Assembly: GCA_964611385.1 (NCBI GenBank)
Contig: CAZSXS010000002.1
Span: 30,374 to 94,373, forward strand
Source: CAZSXS01 sp964611385
GTDB taxonomy: Bacteria > Bacillota > Clostridia > Lachnospirales > CAYPQA01
DNA: 64,000 nucleotides
Direction: 5' to 3'
Shown piece by piece: positions 14,477 to 21,928 of the stretch (the stretch's first letter is position 1; every line of letters starts with the position of its first letter). A model generated the notes under the pieces. It saw only the letters and a program-made list of their open reading frames with translations. It was not told the DNA's origin and made no database searches. The translations under genes and the position numbers were made by a program.

Positions 14477-15427
14477 TCATGAACTAAGCCCACCAGCCCC
14501 ATAGGCTGCGATCTCAATATCGTCTTCCACGGAACTACCGCTAACCCCAATGCCGCCGATGATTTTATTACCACAAATAATAGGCGCCCCACCCCCAAGG
14601 GTAATAATCTTTCCCTCTAGCATTCCTTCTAGGCCCTCCAGGGAGGCCCCTTCTTTGGTCAGCTTGGCAAGCTCATGAGTGGGCATTTTCAGAGCCACGG
14701 CGCTGAAGGCTTTTTTCAGAGCCAGTTCATAGCTGATGACATAAGCATCATCCATCACTTGCAGACTCACGGGCAAGCCTGTATTGCCCACAACGCAGAT
14801 CACCAGCTTGCATCCCTTATATTCCGCATAGGCCTTGGTCTTTTTTATGATCTCCTCGGCCATTTGTAAGGGAATGGAACCGCATAAAGTGCCGCCCGAA
14901 ATGTCGCTTGTAGTAGAGGCATCTTCCTCAAGAACAAGAGCCAAGGCGAACAAGTAATCTGAAAGCCGGTTCAAATACACCAAAAGCTGCTTTAAAGTAG
15001 TTGTGCGCTCATGACAAAGCTTGGTGGCTTGAAAAACCGAAACTTCCACCCGTCTTGCTACCGCGCGAGCAACATGTACCTTTGCCGATAGAGGATTCTT
15101 GCCGGGCAAGGTAAAGCTGTGAAGCGGCTTCGTCTTGGCTTGATAGCCGTCAATCCAAGACTCCAGGGCTTTGACCTCCTGCCCCGGAAACACATCGTCA
15201 CTTCCGGCCACAAGCCCCATCATCTTTGACAAAAGGTTTTGGATATGAGCAAGCTGTTGCCCCATTGGGTTCCCAGGGAACTGTGCCCGAACCTCGCCCA
15301 AATGGCAGCTCAGCTCGTCAATGCCCCCCAAAACCACGATTCTGGGATGGCTTTTCTCCACCACCTCACCGGTAAACAGAGCTGTTTCCCCTCCGTCTCC
15401 CAGTCTCGTATAGATACTAATCTTCAT
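14477..15427 (-). CDS. pduO: PduO-type ATP:cob(I)alamin adenosyltransferase fused to HbpS/GlcG domain
   Basis: A 316-residue two-domain protein. Residues 1-175 are the adenosyltransferase: YTRLGDGGETALFTGE at the N-terminal ATP site, ARAVARRVEV and LNRLSDYLFALAL. Residues 185-316 form the haem/cobalamin-binding GlcG/HbpS (DUF336) domain ending LGGGAPII..GGIGVSGSSVEDD. It makes adenosylcobalamin for the diol dehydratase. Two changes from the family pattern stand out: TGD at the ATP loop is LGD, and the usual CRRAER is ARRVEV. Activity may be altered. The ATG at 15427 overlaps the end of pduH; a GTG directly before it (15430) is an alternative. Confidence 0.87.
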   Translation of the reverse strand: MKISIYTRLGDGGETALFTGEVVEKSHPRIVVLGGIDELSCHLGEVRAQFPGNPMGQQLAHIQNLLSKMMGLVAGSDDVFPGQEVKALESWIDGYQAKTKPLHSFTLPGKNPLSAKVHVARAVARRVEVSVFQATKLCHERTTTLKQLLVYLNRLSDYLFALALVLEEDASTTSDISGGTLCGSIPLQMAEEIIKKTKAYAEYKGCKLVICVVGNTGLPVSLQVMDDAYVISYELALKKAFSAVALKMPTHELAKLTKEGASLEGLEGMLEGKIITLGGGAPIICGNKIIGGIGVSGSSVEDDIEIAAYGAGGLSS

Positions 15428-15788
15428 CACATCCCAACAAAGGCAGCATTTTTACATACCGGGCGGCATTGTGCCCCAAAAGTCGTAGACGCTGGAAGTC
15501 CTCCAATTTTTCAGATCCTTCCAGCCTTGATAGCTGCACGGAGTACAAAGCTTTTCCCTTCAACTTCTGCACCGTCAACACAGCCTCTCTGTCCGTGATC
15601 CCGATCCCGACTTCAAGAGGCGAAAGCCTCGCCGCCAGCTCTGCTAAGCTTGCTGCACTCTTATCTTTTATTTCCGTATCCGCTTCCGTTTCCCGAATCT
15701 CCCACAAAAGTCCTTCTTCTTCCAATCCTTCGCAGATCTCTTTTGCAGAAGCCAATCTAAATCTATAAATAACAATCACAGGTTTCAT
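15417..15788 (-). CDS. pduH: Diol dehydratase reactivase small subunit (PduH family)
   Basis: A 123-residue protein with the alpha/beta fold of the dehydratase medium subunit. It begins PVIVIYRF and includes LEVGIGITDREAVLTVQKL and a closing LLGHNAARYVKMLPL, where the GxNAARYVK segment is typical of the small reactivase chain. With PduG it swaps onto the inactivated dehydratase and releases damaged cobalamin. It lies 3 bases after pduG and overlaps pduO by 11 bases, so all three are coupled. It is of normal length with no sign of damage. Confidence 0.85.
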   Translation of the reverse strand: MKPVIVIYRFRLASAKEICEGLEEEGLLWEIRETEADTEIKDKSAASLAELAARLSPLEVGIGITDREAVLTVQKLKGKALYSVQLSRLEGSEKLEDFQRLRLLGHNAARYVKMLPLLGCDED

Positions 15789-15791
15789 AAG

Positions 15792-17567
15792 CTACCATAT
15801 TCTTCTTTGTTCTTTAGAGACCATCTCCGATAAAACCAATCCCGTAGCCACAGCGTTTCTCGGCCCTAGGTCTCTGATTTCAGCCCGTCCGGCTACAATT
15901 TTCAGTCGTGAGAGCTCTTCAACGATCATGTCTGCGATTTCAAAGTCTAAACTGCTCCCGCCGACTAAAACGACGGAGGAGTAGTCCCTTAATCCAAGTT
16001 TTTTTAAGGCCCGCTTGGTGTTGACTATAAATACTTGTGCCTTGGCGCTGCGCCGTATCTGTATGATTTGTTCTAGGCTCCGCTTGCACTCTATGGGGAT
16101 TAGTTCATCACCCTTGCGGATCACCGTGCGCCCAAGAAGCGAAGCCTTTAAGGGCTCGTCAAAGAATTGAACCAAGCCGTCTTCCAAACGTAAACTGAAT
16201 AAACTTTCTACCTTGGCCAAAGGGTGCCGCTTGATCCATTCTGCCACACTGAATTCCGTAATACTCAGCTGTGCTTGAATCACGTGCGTGACCAGATTTC
16301 CTGCCCCGGCTAAATGTACCACCTTGATAAGTCCGTCCTTGCTGCAAACCGCTGCGTCCGTGGAGCCACCGCCTAAGTCCAAAACCGCTATTGGTAAAGC
16401 GCTGCCCCGGGTGGTCAGTGCGCCCAAGGTCGCCATAACACCCTCCAGCCCGCCGACACGAACGGGTACTGCCAACTCCTTGCTAATGGAATCTGCCAGC
16501 TTGTTCATAGAAAGGGGGGAAGCCTTGAACATGGAGGCCAAGGCCAAGGCGTTTTCGTATAAAACCTCACCCGATAAGGCTCCTACGACCGATACAGGTA
16601 CCATCATGTCTACGGCTAAAATGTCCTCAATCCGGCTGCTTCCGAAGGCCTTTTGTAGGGTGCTGCTAGTATTGCCTTCCTCTGCATAGAGGAAAGCGTC
16701 TTCCGGCATCTCTTCCAAGGCTGACATGAGTACTTCTGCCCCTTCGTGTAGCGAAAGGGTCTTAAGCCCGTATTTTGTTTCGAATTTCAAACTGCCTACT
16801 GGGAGGGCCACATCCTGTACAGCCCCTTTTTCAGTCTTAATGACTACAGCAGAACGGTTTCCGATCAAGCTTTTGGCAATGGGTATGGCGCTTTTGGTCT
16901 CCTCGTGATCCAGTTGAAACAAAGCTGCTAAGCCATAGGGATTGGAAAGCTTCTTGATGACCTGCCCGGCTGGTGCCACTTCCACAACAGCAGACTTGTT
17001 TAAAGGAACCTGGTCGATCAATTTAACTTCATCCACAATAGGAATGCTCCGATTTAGACGGTTAGCGATCAAAACCGCCTCATCCCGCTCTACAATGGCT
17101 GCTACGATATTGGGGTGTCGATTAATGACTTCTGCTGCTGTTTCGTAAGAAGCAGTCTTGGAGACCACTAGGACTACCGGATCAGATTTGGTATTACTTA
17201 TGCTCATAAAGTCTGTAATCGACACTGTCATCCCTAAAGCATAGCCCTCCCCAGCCGGGGTGTTAGGGTTGTGACCTAGCATGGTTGAATCGGTGATAAT
17301 CGTTTGAGTCAGGGTTTCCAGAGCTACATCAGACAGCACAGGAACCGCTTCATTAATCTTGAGTAAGTCCAGATCTGAAATCTTCTTCCCAATTTTGCTG
17401 AGGGCCTGTTCCAGAGCTGCTTTGATACCCTGTATGTTTTCTTCTGTGCCCTTCATACCTGTGGTGGGAACCAGGCCACTACTGAGGATTTGAAGATTTC
17501 CGGAAATCAGTTCCCCGATACATACCTCAGTGGTGGAGTTTCCGATGTCAACACCGGCAAGAATCAT
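15792..17567 (-). CDS. pduG: Diol dehydratase reactivase large subunit (PduG/DdrA family)
   Basis: A 591-residue ATPase with an actin/Hsp70-like fold. It starts MILAGVDIGNSTTEV (phosphate-1 loop), with NPNTPAGEGYALG and the second phosphate loop VLDLGGGSTDAAV near residue 395, and ends with LVGGSSLDFEIADM and the DLGPRNAVATGL tail. ATP-driven release of inactive cobalamin from the dehydratase is the known role. Length and landmarks are as in PduG (about 610 residues). It is followed at once by pduH and preceded at 70 bp by the dehydratase small subunit, the classical order. Confidence 0.95.
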   Translation of the reverse strand: MILAGVDIGNSTTEVCIGELISGNLQILSSGLVPTTGMKGTEENIQGIKAALEQALSKIGKKISDLDLLKINEAVPVLSDVALETLTQTIITDSTMLGHNPNTPAGEGYALGMTVSITDFMSISNTKSDPVVLVVSKTASYETAAEVINRHPNIVAAIVERDEAVLIANRLNRSIPIVDEVKLIDQVPLNKSAVVEVAPAGQVIKKLSNPYGLAALFQLDHEETKSAIPIAKSLIGNRSAVVIKTEKGAVQDVALPVGSLKFETKYGLKTLSLHEGAEVLMSALEEMPEDAFLYAEEGNTSSTLQKAFGSSRIEDILAVDMMVPVSVVGALSGEVLYENALALASMFKASPLSMNKLADSISKELAVPVRVGGLEGVMATLGALTTRGSALPIAVLDLGGGSTDAAVCSKDGLIKVVHLAGAGNLVTHVIQAQLSITEFSVAEWIKRHPLAKVESLFSLRLEDGLVQFFDEPLKASLLGRTVIRKGDELIPIECKRSLEQIIQIRRSAKAQVFIVNTKRALKKLGLRDYSSVVLVGGSSLDFEIADMIVEELSRLKIVAGRAEIRDLGPRNAVATGLVLSEMVSKEQRRIW

Positions 17568-17637
17568 GAGAGCCTCCTTTGCCTATAACTTAGAACGAGA
17601 ACCATTACATAACGAACCAAGCATATTCTATACAGCC

Positions 17638-18039
17638 TCACAACAACACGCCACGCTTTTTATATACTTCCAGTGTCTCTCGTACCAGGGCGGCACAGAC
17701 GGGGGCTTGGTAAGTGTTTTGGAGCTTTTCAGCTATATCCATGAGTTCTTTTTCGGTGGAACGCTTGGGGCGCAGTTTGTCGTAGATCCAAAGGACTTCT
17801 TCGTCGGGTACGGAAATCAACTCCGAGGCGCGGACAAAGTTTTCTGCAAGCTGGGGGCGGCCATTGTCCAAGGCGACCTTGGCTTGCAACAGGAGGGTTT
17901 CTTTGGAAATGGAGACATCTTCGATGGAAATTTGACTGGATTGATCCGTGACAGATTCCAAGCTCAGATCTTCAAGTCCCTTTCCGGTCTTGCTCTTGAT
18001 TAATTCTGGAAATTTTTCCTTTAAGGGGTATAAGTTCAT
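17638..18039 (-). CDS. pduE: B12-dependent diol dehydratase small subunit (PduE family)
   Basis: A 133-residue protein. Its ATG at 18039 overlaps the TGA of the fused large/medium subunit (ATGA) with AAGGGG upstream; a longer form from 18060 is less likely. The landmarks are the LEDLSLESV segment after the YPLKEKFPE start, then LAENFVRASELISVPDEEVLWIYDKLRP and the C-terminal VCAALVRETLEVYKKR. The N-terminal region before the domain does not show a clear amphipathic targeting helix. The subunit completes the dehydratase that converts 1,2-propanediol to propionaldehyde. Confidence 0.92.
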   Translation of the reverse strand: MNLYPLKEKFPELIKSKTGKGLEDLSLESVTDQSSQISIEDVSISKETLLLQAKVALDNGRPQLAENFVRASELISVPDEEVLWIYDKLRPKRSTEKELMDIAEKLQNTYQAPVCAALVRETLEVYKKRGVLL

Positions 18040-20396
18040 GAATGCACGCCCCTTTCCCAAGTTTCTTTTGATTGACTTGTTGCATATTGATTTCGCATTG
18101 ATTCGCTTAGCAGAAATTCACTTCGCATTGATTTATTTCTCATTGCTTCACTTTCTATTTCTTCACTTTTTATTGATTGAGTTTCATTCCCGGCCGTCAA
18201 AAGCTCCAAATTAACCGGTTTACTACCGTCCACACCTTCGGTTTCAACCATGTGCAACAGGGCTGCTTTGACTTGATATTTGGGTCTGCTCATAGGGTCA
18301 TTTTGGGTAGGCAAAGGAGTGACGCCTTCGCCTTTTGCATATTTGGCGGCATTCTTACCCATACCTCGGTAGGTTTCCAGACTGAGCAGAGGCGCTTGCG
18401 GGAAGAGTTCCAAATTAGTCAAGGGATACAGATCTTTGTGATGAATGACAGCTGTCCCCTTGGATTGAAGCCCAATGGCTACGCCGGAGCCGGATAGCTT
18501 GGAAGCGAGGCTGCCCACAAAGGCCACATCCGAGCTTTGCCGTATGCGTACCAGTCGGGGTACTAGCCCTTCCTCCTCAATTCCGGCCATGATTTCTTTC
18601 AAAACCTGTCGATGGGCTAAGCCGTTCATCGTTTCCTGTACAGTGATCCCAAAACCCGGTCCAAGGCCGATGACGACTTCCTTTGGATTCTGAGATTTTT
18701 CAGCCGCCCCCAATTCCCTTAAGAAGGCTGCTCCGGCAACGGCTTCCGGTTCTGAAACGTTTTGTATATTTTTGATTTCATCCCAACGGGTATCCGACAT
18801 TTGATAGCCCGTACCAGGACCTTTATACGTGTTCTTAAAATTAATCGCACTTTGTACATTAAAATTGGTATCCAAGATGGCGGCAGTATGGAGATAGTCG
18901 CCAGACATTCTTTGTTTCAGCATTTGGAGCAAGCTTTCGGCCACATCCGAAAACCCCCGCTGATGCAGGATTTTGATGATATCAATGCCTGTCAGGCCTT
19001 TTTTCATAAAGTCCTCAATGGCGGCCAGATCCCGATATACATCCCGGTTTGGCACATCGGCACTGGAATGGGCATAGGTCACTGCCTCAACTTCCTCGTC
19101 ACTCACCGGCAAGCCCATGGCGTTCATAATTACCTGCATAGCTCTAGCAGCCTTGTTTCGGACTTGCAGCACTTCATCCTCACGAACCGGCCGCAGACCA
19201 CCGTCCACCTTTAAGTCTCGTTGCAGGATATTGTAGTCATCAAAGTCCTCCGCATCAAAGTTGGAACCGGCAAACATATTATCGCAGTTGGGGGTTCCAG
19301 CGTAACCGGAGAAGATAAAATCCGTTCCGGGCAGCATCTGCATCAGCATTCTAGCTGTGCGGCGGATGTCTGAGTGGGAAAAGGTCTGGTCGTTACTGGA
19401 GGCGACTTCCAAGTCCAGGATGGCAGCGATAAGGTTTTCGGCCAAGATCGCCCGCACACCAGAGGGAACGGAGGCTGTAATGCCGACACAGCTGACGGAG
19501 CCATTTTGTATCCCCTGAACGCCAGCGCCTCTCGTCATAAAGAGACAGCGGGTTTCCAGGTACAGCATGGATTTTTTCTCCGCATTCGCCATAAGTACTT
19601 CGGAGCCGGTGCCGGAGGTAAAGCGCATCTTCAAGCCCCGAGAAGCATAGGCCGAGGCCAAAAAGGCCTTGGAGTAAGGAGTGTCGTCACCGTCAATAAA
19701 GACCTTTTCCGTACCGTAGACGGAGATGGTTTCAGCATAGGTGGTAAGACCCCGCATACCAAGAGAAAGCTCAACAGCCTCCTCCACAGCGCATTGGGTC
19801 ATAACACCTCTGGAGCCGATCTGACTGCCCACCAGCAACCCAATGGCTGCCAAAGGAGCGTAACGAGCGACCCCTACTGTGGTTTCCTCTTCTCGAAAGC
19901 CGCGCAAAGCGCCTTCGGCACCGTCAGCGGCAATGAGAATGGGATTGTCCTTCACATTGGTGATATGGGCTTGGTTGGCCGGGTGGCTACGGGAGCGCAT
20001 TTTCTGCATAGCCATCATCATTTCCACTACGTTCAAGTTTTCCATAACCCGAGTGAGCTTGGCTGGGGTCAAACCCTTCGCCAACTCAATGATTTTTGTT
20101 CTTTCTATATGAATGTCCACCAGCATTCTGGCAATTTCAACATTAGGGATTGCCATACTCTCCTTGGCAATCTTCGGATCAATGCAGCGGTCAGCAATGA
20201 AAAAGTCGATAAAATCAAAATCAGATCTTTTTTTACCGTCAAGCTCCACAACAACGCCATTTTCAATCTCAATGGAAGGGCTGGGGTCGTAAGGACTAAC
20301 CATGGCAATGAAGCCCTTTTCAGGGATTTCATGAATCAGCCCGTCTTGGTTCACCGGCCGCTTTGATAAAGTTTCCATTCTTCGGGAGCGTTTCAA
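18036..20396 (-). CDS. pduCD: B12-dependent diol dehydratase, large and medium subunits fused in one chain
   Basis: A 786-residue protein. Residues 1 to about 550 match PduC (LSKRPVNQDG, SNDQTFSHSD, QRDLKVDGGLRPVRE, AHSSADVPNRD, WDEIKNIQ). Residues about 580-740 match PduD (VVIGLGPGFGI, GIEEEGLVPRL, SGSGVAIGLQSKGT, LELFPQAPLLSLETYR, MSRPKYQVKAALLHM). No stop or restart lies between them. The PduD encapsulation helix is lost at the junction. A 50-residue tail with imperfect repeats (SEAMRNK, SESMRNQ) follows. TTG at 20396 is taken as the start because GAGGTG lies 6 bases upstream and the result lines up with the PduC N-terminus. The substrate could be glycerol instead of propanediol. Confidence 0.92.
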   Translation of the reverse strand: MKRSRRMETLSKRPVNQDGLIHEIPEKGFIAMVSPYDPSPSIEIENGVVVELDGKKRSDFDFIDFFIADRCIDPKIAKESMAIPNVEIARMLVDIHIERTKIIELAKGLTPAKLTRVMENLNVVEMMMAMQKMRSRSHPANQAHITNVKDNPILIAADGAEGALRGFREEETTVGVARYAPLAAIGLLVGSQIGSRGVMTQCAVEEAVELSLGMRGLTTYAETISVYGTEKVFIDGDDTPYSKAFLASAYASRGLKMRFTSGTGSEVLMANAEKKSMLYLETRCLFMTRGAGVQGIQNGSVSCVGITASVPSGVRAILAENLIAAILDLEVASSNDQTFSHSDIRRTARMLMQMLPGTDFIFSGYAGTPNCDNMFAGSNFDAEDFDDYNILQRDLKVDGGLRPVREDEVLQVRNKAARAMQVIMNAMGLPVSDEEVEAVTYAHSSADVPNRDVYRDLAAIEDFMKKGLTGIDIIKILHQRGFSDVAESLLQMLKQRMSGDYLHTAAILDTNFNVQSAINFKNTYKGPGTGYQMSDTRWDEIKNIQNVSEPEAVAGAAFLRELGAAEKSQNPKEVVIGLGPGFGITVQETMNGLAHRQVLKEIMAGIEEEGLVPRLVRIRQSSDVAFVGSLASKLSGSGVAIGLQSKGTAVIHHKDLYPLTNLELFPQAPLLSLETYRGMGKNAAKYAKGEGVTPLPTQNDPMSRPKYQVKAALLHMVETEGVDGSKPVNLELLTAGNETQSIKSEEIESEAMRNKSMRSEFLLSESMRNQYATSQSKETWERGVHS

Positions 20397-20423
20397 GAAA
20401 TACACCTCTATTCTAAGACTGTG

Positions 20424-21311
20424 CTATTTTTGTAACGCTTTCAAAACTTGCTTAGTGATCATTTCGATTAACTCATCCTTGCCGATATTCAAGCCGTCCC
20501 CGGCCTTGCTCTCGCAGCAAGCATGATCCTTGTGAGCGCCATCAGCGGCTTTCCCGTGGTCACAGTTGCAAATTCTGTTTTTGCAGTTGGAGTCATGGGT
20601 GCAGGCTGTGCCTTCGGGTTTTCCACAGAAGCCTTCTTTTTCAATACAGGGGTGCTTGCCAGGCACGTTAAAGGTCTTCCGTAAGTCAATGAGGCGCTTT
20701 ACTTCTTTAGCAGGCAATTCTTTTGCGCCACCCAGCATCTGGGAACGATAGGACAGCTCCGCATAGAATTCGAGTCCCTCCATTTTAAAATAAGCAGTCA
20801 TAAGATCAATGCCCCAAGAAAGAGCTCCGTGATTTTCCAAAAGCACAGCGTCATGGGTGTTGAAGAAGGGTTCGATGGCATCAGGGATTTCCTGAGTAGA
20901 AGGAAGACCGTAAGGAGCAATGGGAACCTCACCAAGGAAGATGGTAGACTCCGGCATAATTTGCTTAACCAGAGGGATACCGGCTATAGCATGAGCAGTT
21001 GCATACATGGGGTGAGCGTGAACCACAGCGTTGACATCAGGGCGGCCATTGTAAACCCGCAAGTGCATTTTGATTTCTGATGACGGCTTATGTACTCCGT
21101 CTGTTTGCAAAACATTGCCCTCCATATCCACCTTACAAATCATGGTGGGGGTCATAAAGCCCTTGCTGACACCTGTTGGGGTGCAAAGAATCTCGTTGGG
21201 GCCAATTTTAACGGAAAAGTTACCATCATTGGCGGCTACCATTCCACGGTTATACACCCTTTGTCCAACGTCACACATCATTTTTCTGATTTCAAACTCA
21301 TTTACGTACAT
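20424..21311 (-). CDS. Class II sugar-phosphate aldolase (FucA/RhaD-like) with Cys-rich linker and C-terminal encapsulation peptide
   Basis: A 295-residue protein. Residues 1-215 are the class II aldolase domain: NDGNFSVKI, TPTGVSKGFM, SSEIKMHL (catalytic Glu), VVHAHPMYA and LLENHGALSWG, where the His residues bind zinc. It would split fuculose- or rhamnulose-1-phosphate to DHAP and lactaldehyde. A linker follows with eight cysteines (222, 229, 237, 243, 248, 250, 265, 266) and several histidines. The last 20 residues (IGKDELIEMITKQVLKALQK) form an amphipathic helix typical of BMC targeting. It is the first gene of the operon, with GAGGAGG before the ATG. The exact sugar is not known. Confidence 0.88.
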   Translation of the reverse strand: MYVNEFEIRKMMCDVGQRVYNRGMVAANDGNFSVKIGPNEILCTPTGVSKGFMTPTMICKVDMEGNVLQTDGVHKPSSEIKMHLRVYNGRPDVNAVVHAHPMYATAHAIAGIPLVKQIMPESTIFLGEVPIAPYGLPSTQEIPDAIEPFFNTHDAVLLENHGALSWGIDLMTAYFKMEGLEFYAELSYRSQMLGGAKELPAKEVKRLIDLRKTFNVPGKHPCIEKEGFCGKPEGTACTHDSNCKNRICNCDHGKAADGAHKDHACCESKAGDGLNIGKDELIEMITKQVLKALQK

Positions 21312-21400
21312 AATTTCCTCCTCAAGTTATTTGGAATGTTGTTTTTTGCTTGGTTAGTTATGATTTATATTTGTTTCGTGTGGGTTTTTCTTTGGTTAGA

Positions 21401-21429
21401 ATTGTACTATAGAATGAATTTTTTTGCAA
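21401..21429 (-). promoter_or_regulatory. Predicted promoter of the BMC operon
   Basis: On the minus strand TTGCAA (21424-21429), a 17-base spacer and TACAAT (21401-21406) lie about 90 bases before the aldolase ATG. The leader is short and shows no cobalamin riboswitch. A hairpin repeat begins 57 bases further upstream. Confidence 0.6.
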
Positions 21430-21485
21430 TACTTACAAAGAAGATTTCCAAAAAAATTTTACCCAGTTAGAGGCATTGTTTTGAT

Positions 21486-21588
21486 TATACTCAGTCACAT
21501 TCAGCTTTGCAAAGCCGCCGCCCAAAACGATAGAATTTATCCGGGTTGAATGATGGCGGCGTGGTAAATGTTTAAGAGACTGAGTATA
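21486..21588 (-). repeat. Dispersed 103-bp hairpin repeat, copy B
   Basis: Terminal inverted repeats TATACTCAGTC and GACTGAGTATA are perfect over 11 bases. Inside are CTTTGCAAAGCCGCCGCC and GATGGCGGC, which can pair. It is in reverse orientation to copies C and D. It lies in the 617-bp divergent gap between the BMC operon and the S-layer gene. Confidence 0.85.
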
Positions 21589-21717
21589 GATCATTATTTG
21601 ATCAACCCAAATACACAGATTCTTAATTGAATTTTTAGAACTCAACGGATTCTTTGGTTTCGATATGAGATTTTGGCAACATGAAGTATTAATTGGTAAT
21701 TTGAAAAGATAATGTCA

Positions 21718-21746
21718 TTGACATCCAGTTACGTGTATAGTAAAAT
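21718..21746 (+). promoter_or_regulatory. Predicted promoter of the S-layer-like gene
   Basis: TTGACA (21718-21723), a 17-base spacer and TAAAAT (21741-21746). This predicts a 5' leader of about 175 bases. The rest of the gap shows no gene; the leader includes a small inverted repeat (CAGACAG...CTGTTTTAGACAG). Confidence 0.65.
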
Positions 21747-21928
21747 TTGGTAGAAAATTTCGTTACTGTTTGATATAAATAAGTGCAGAAGCCAAGACTT
21801 TTGCCAGACCACTTCACAGGCAGTAAGTATCAGACAGCTTTCTGTTTTAGACAGGGGGTGTTTGTCAAACTCAGAGTTCAGTAACCCAATAAGGAAGGAG
21901 TAAAAACTAATTAAAAAGGATGTGAACT

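Noticed and set aside
19374..20366. A 330-codon plus-strand open frame opposite the diol dehydratase
   Set aside because: It lies wholly antisense to a well-supported gene, has a His/Gly-rich shadow composition and no ribosome binding site.
21312..21485. Cobalamin riboswitch in front of the B12-dependent operon
   Set aside because: The leader after the predicted promoter is only about 80 bases and shows no B12-box.
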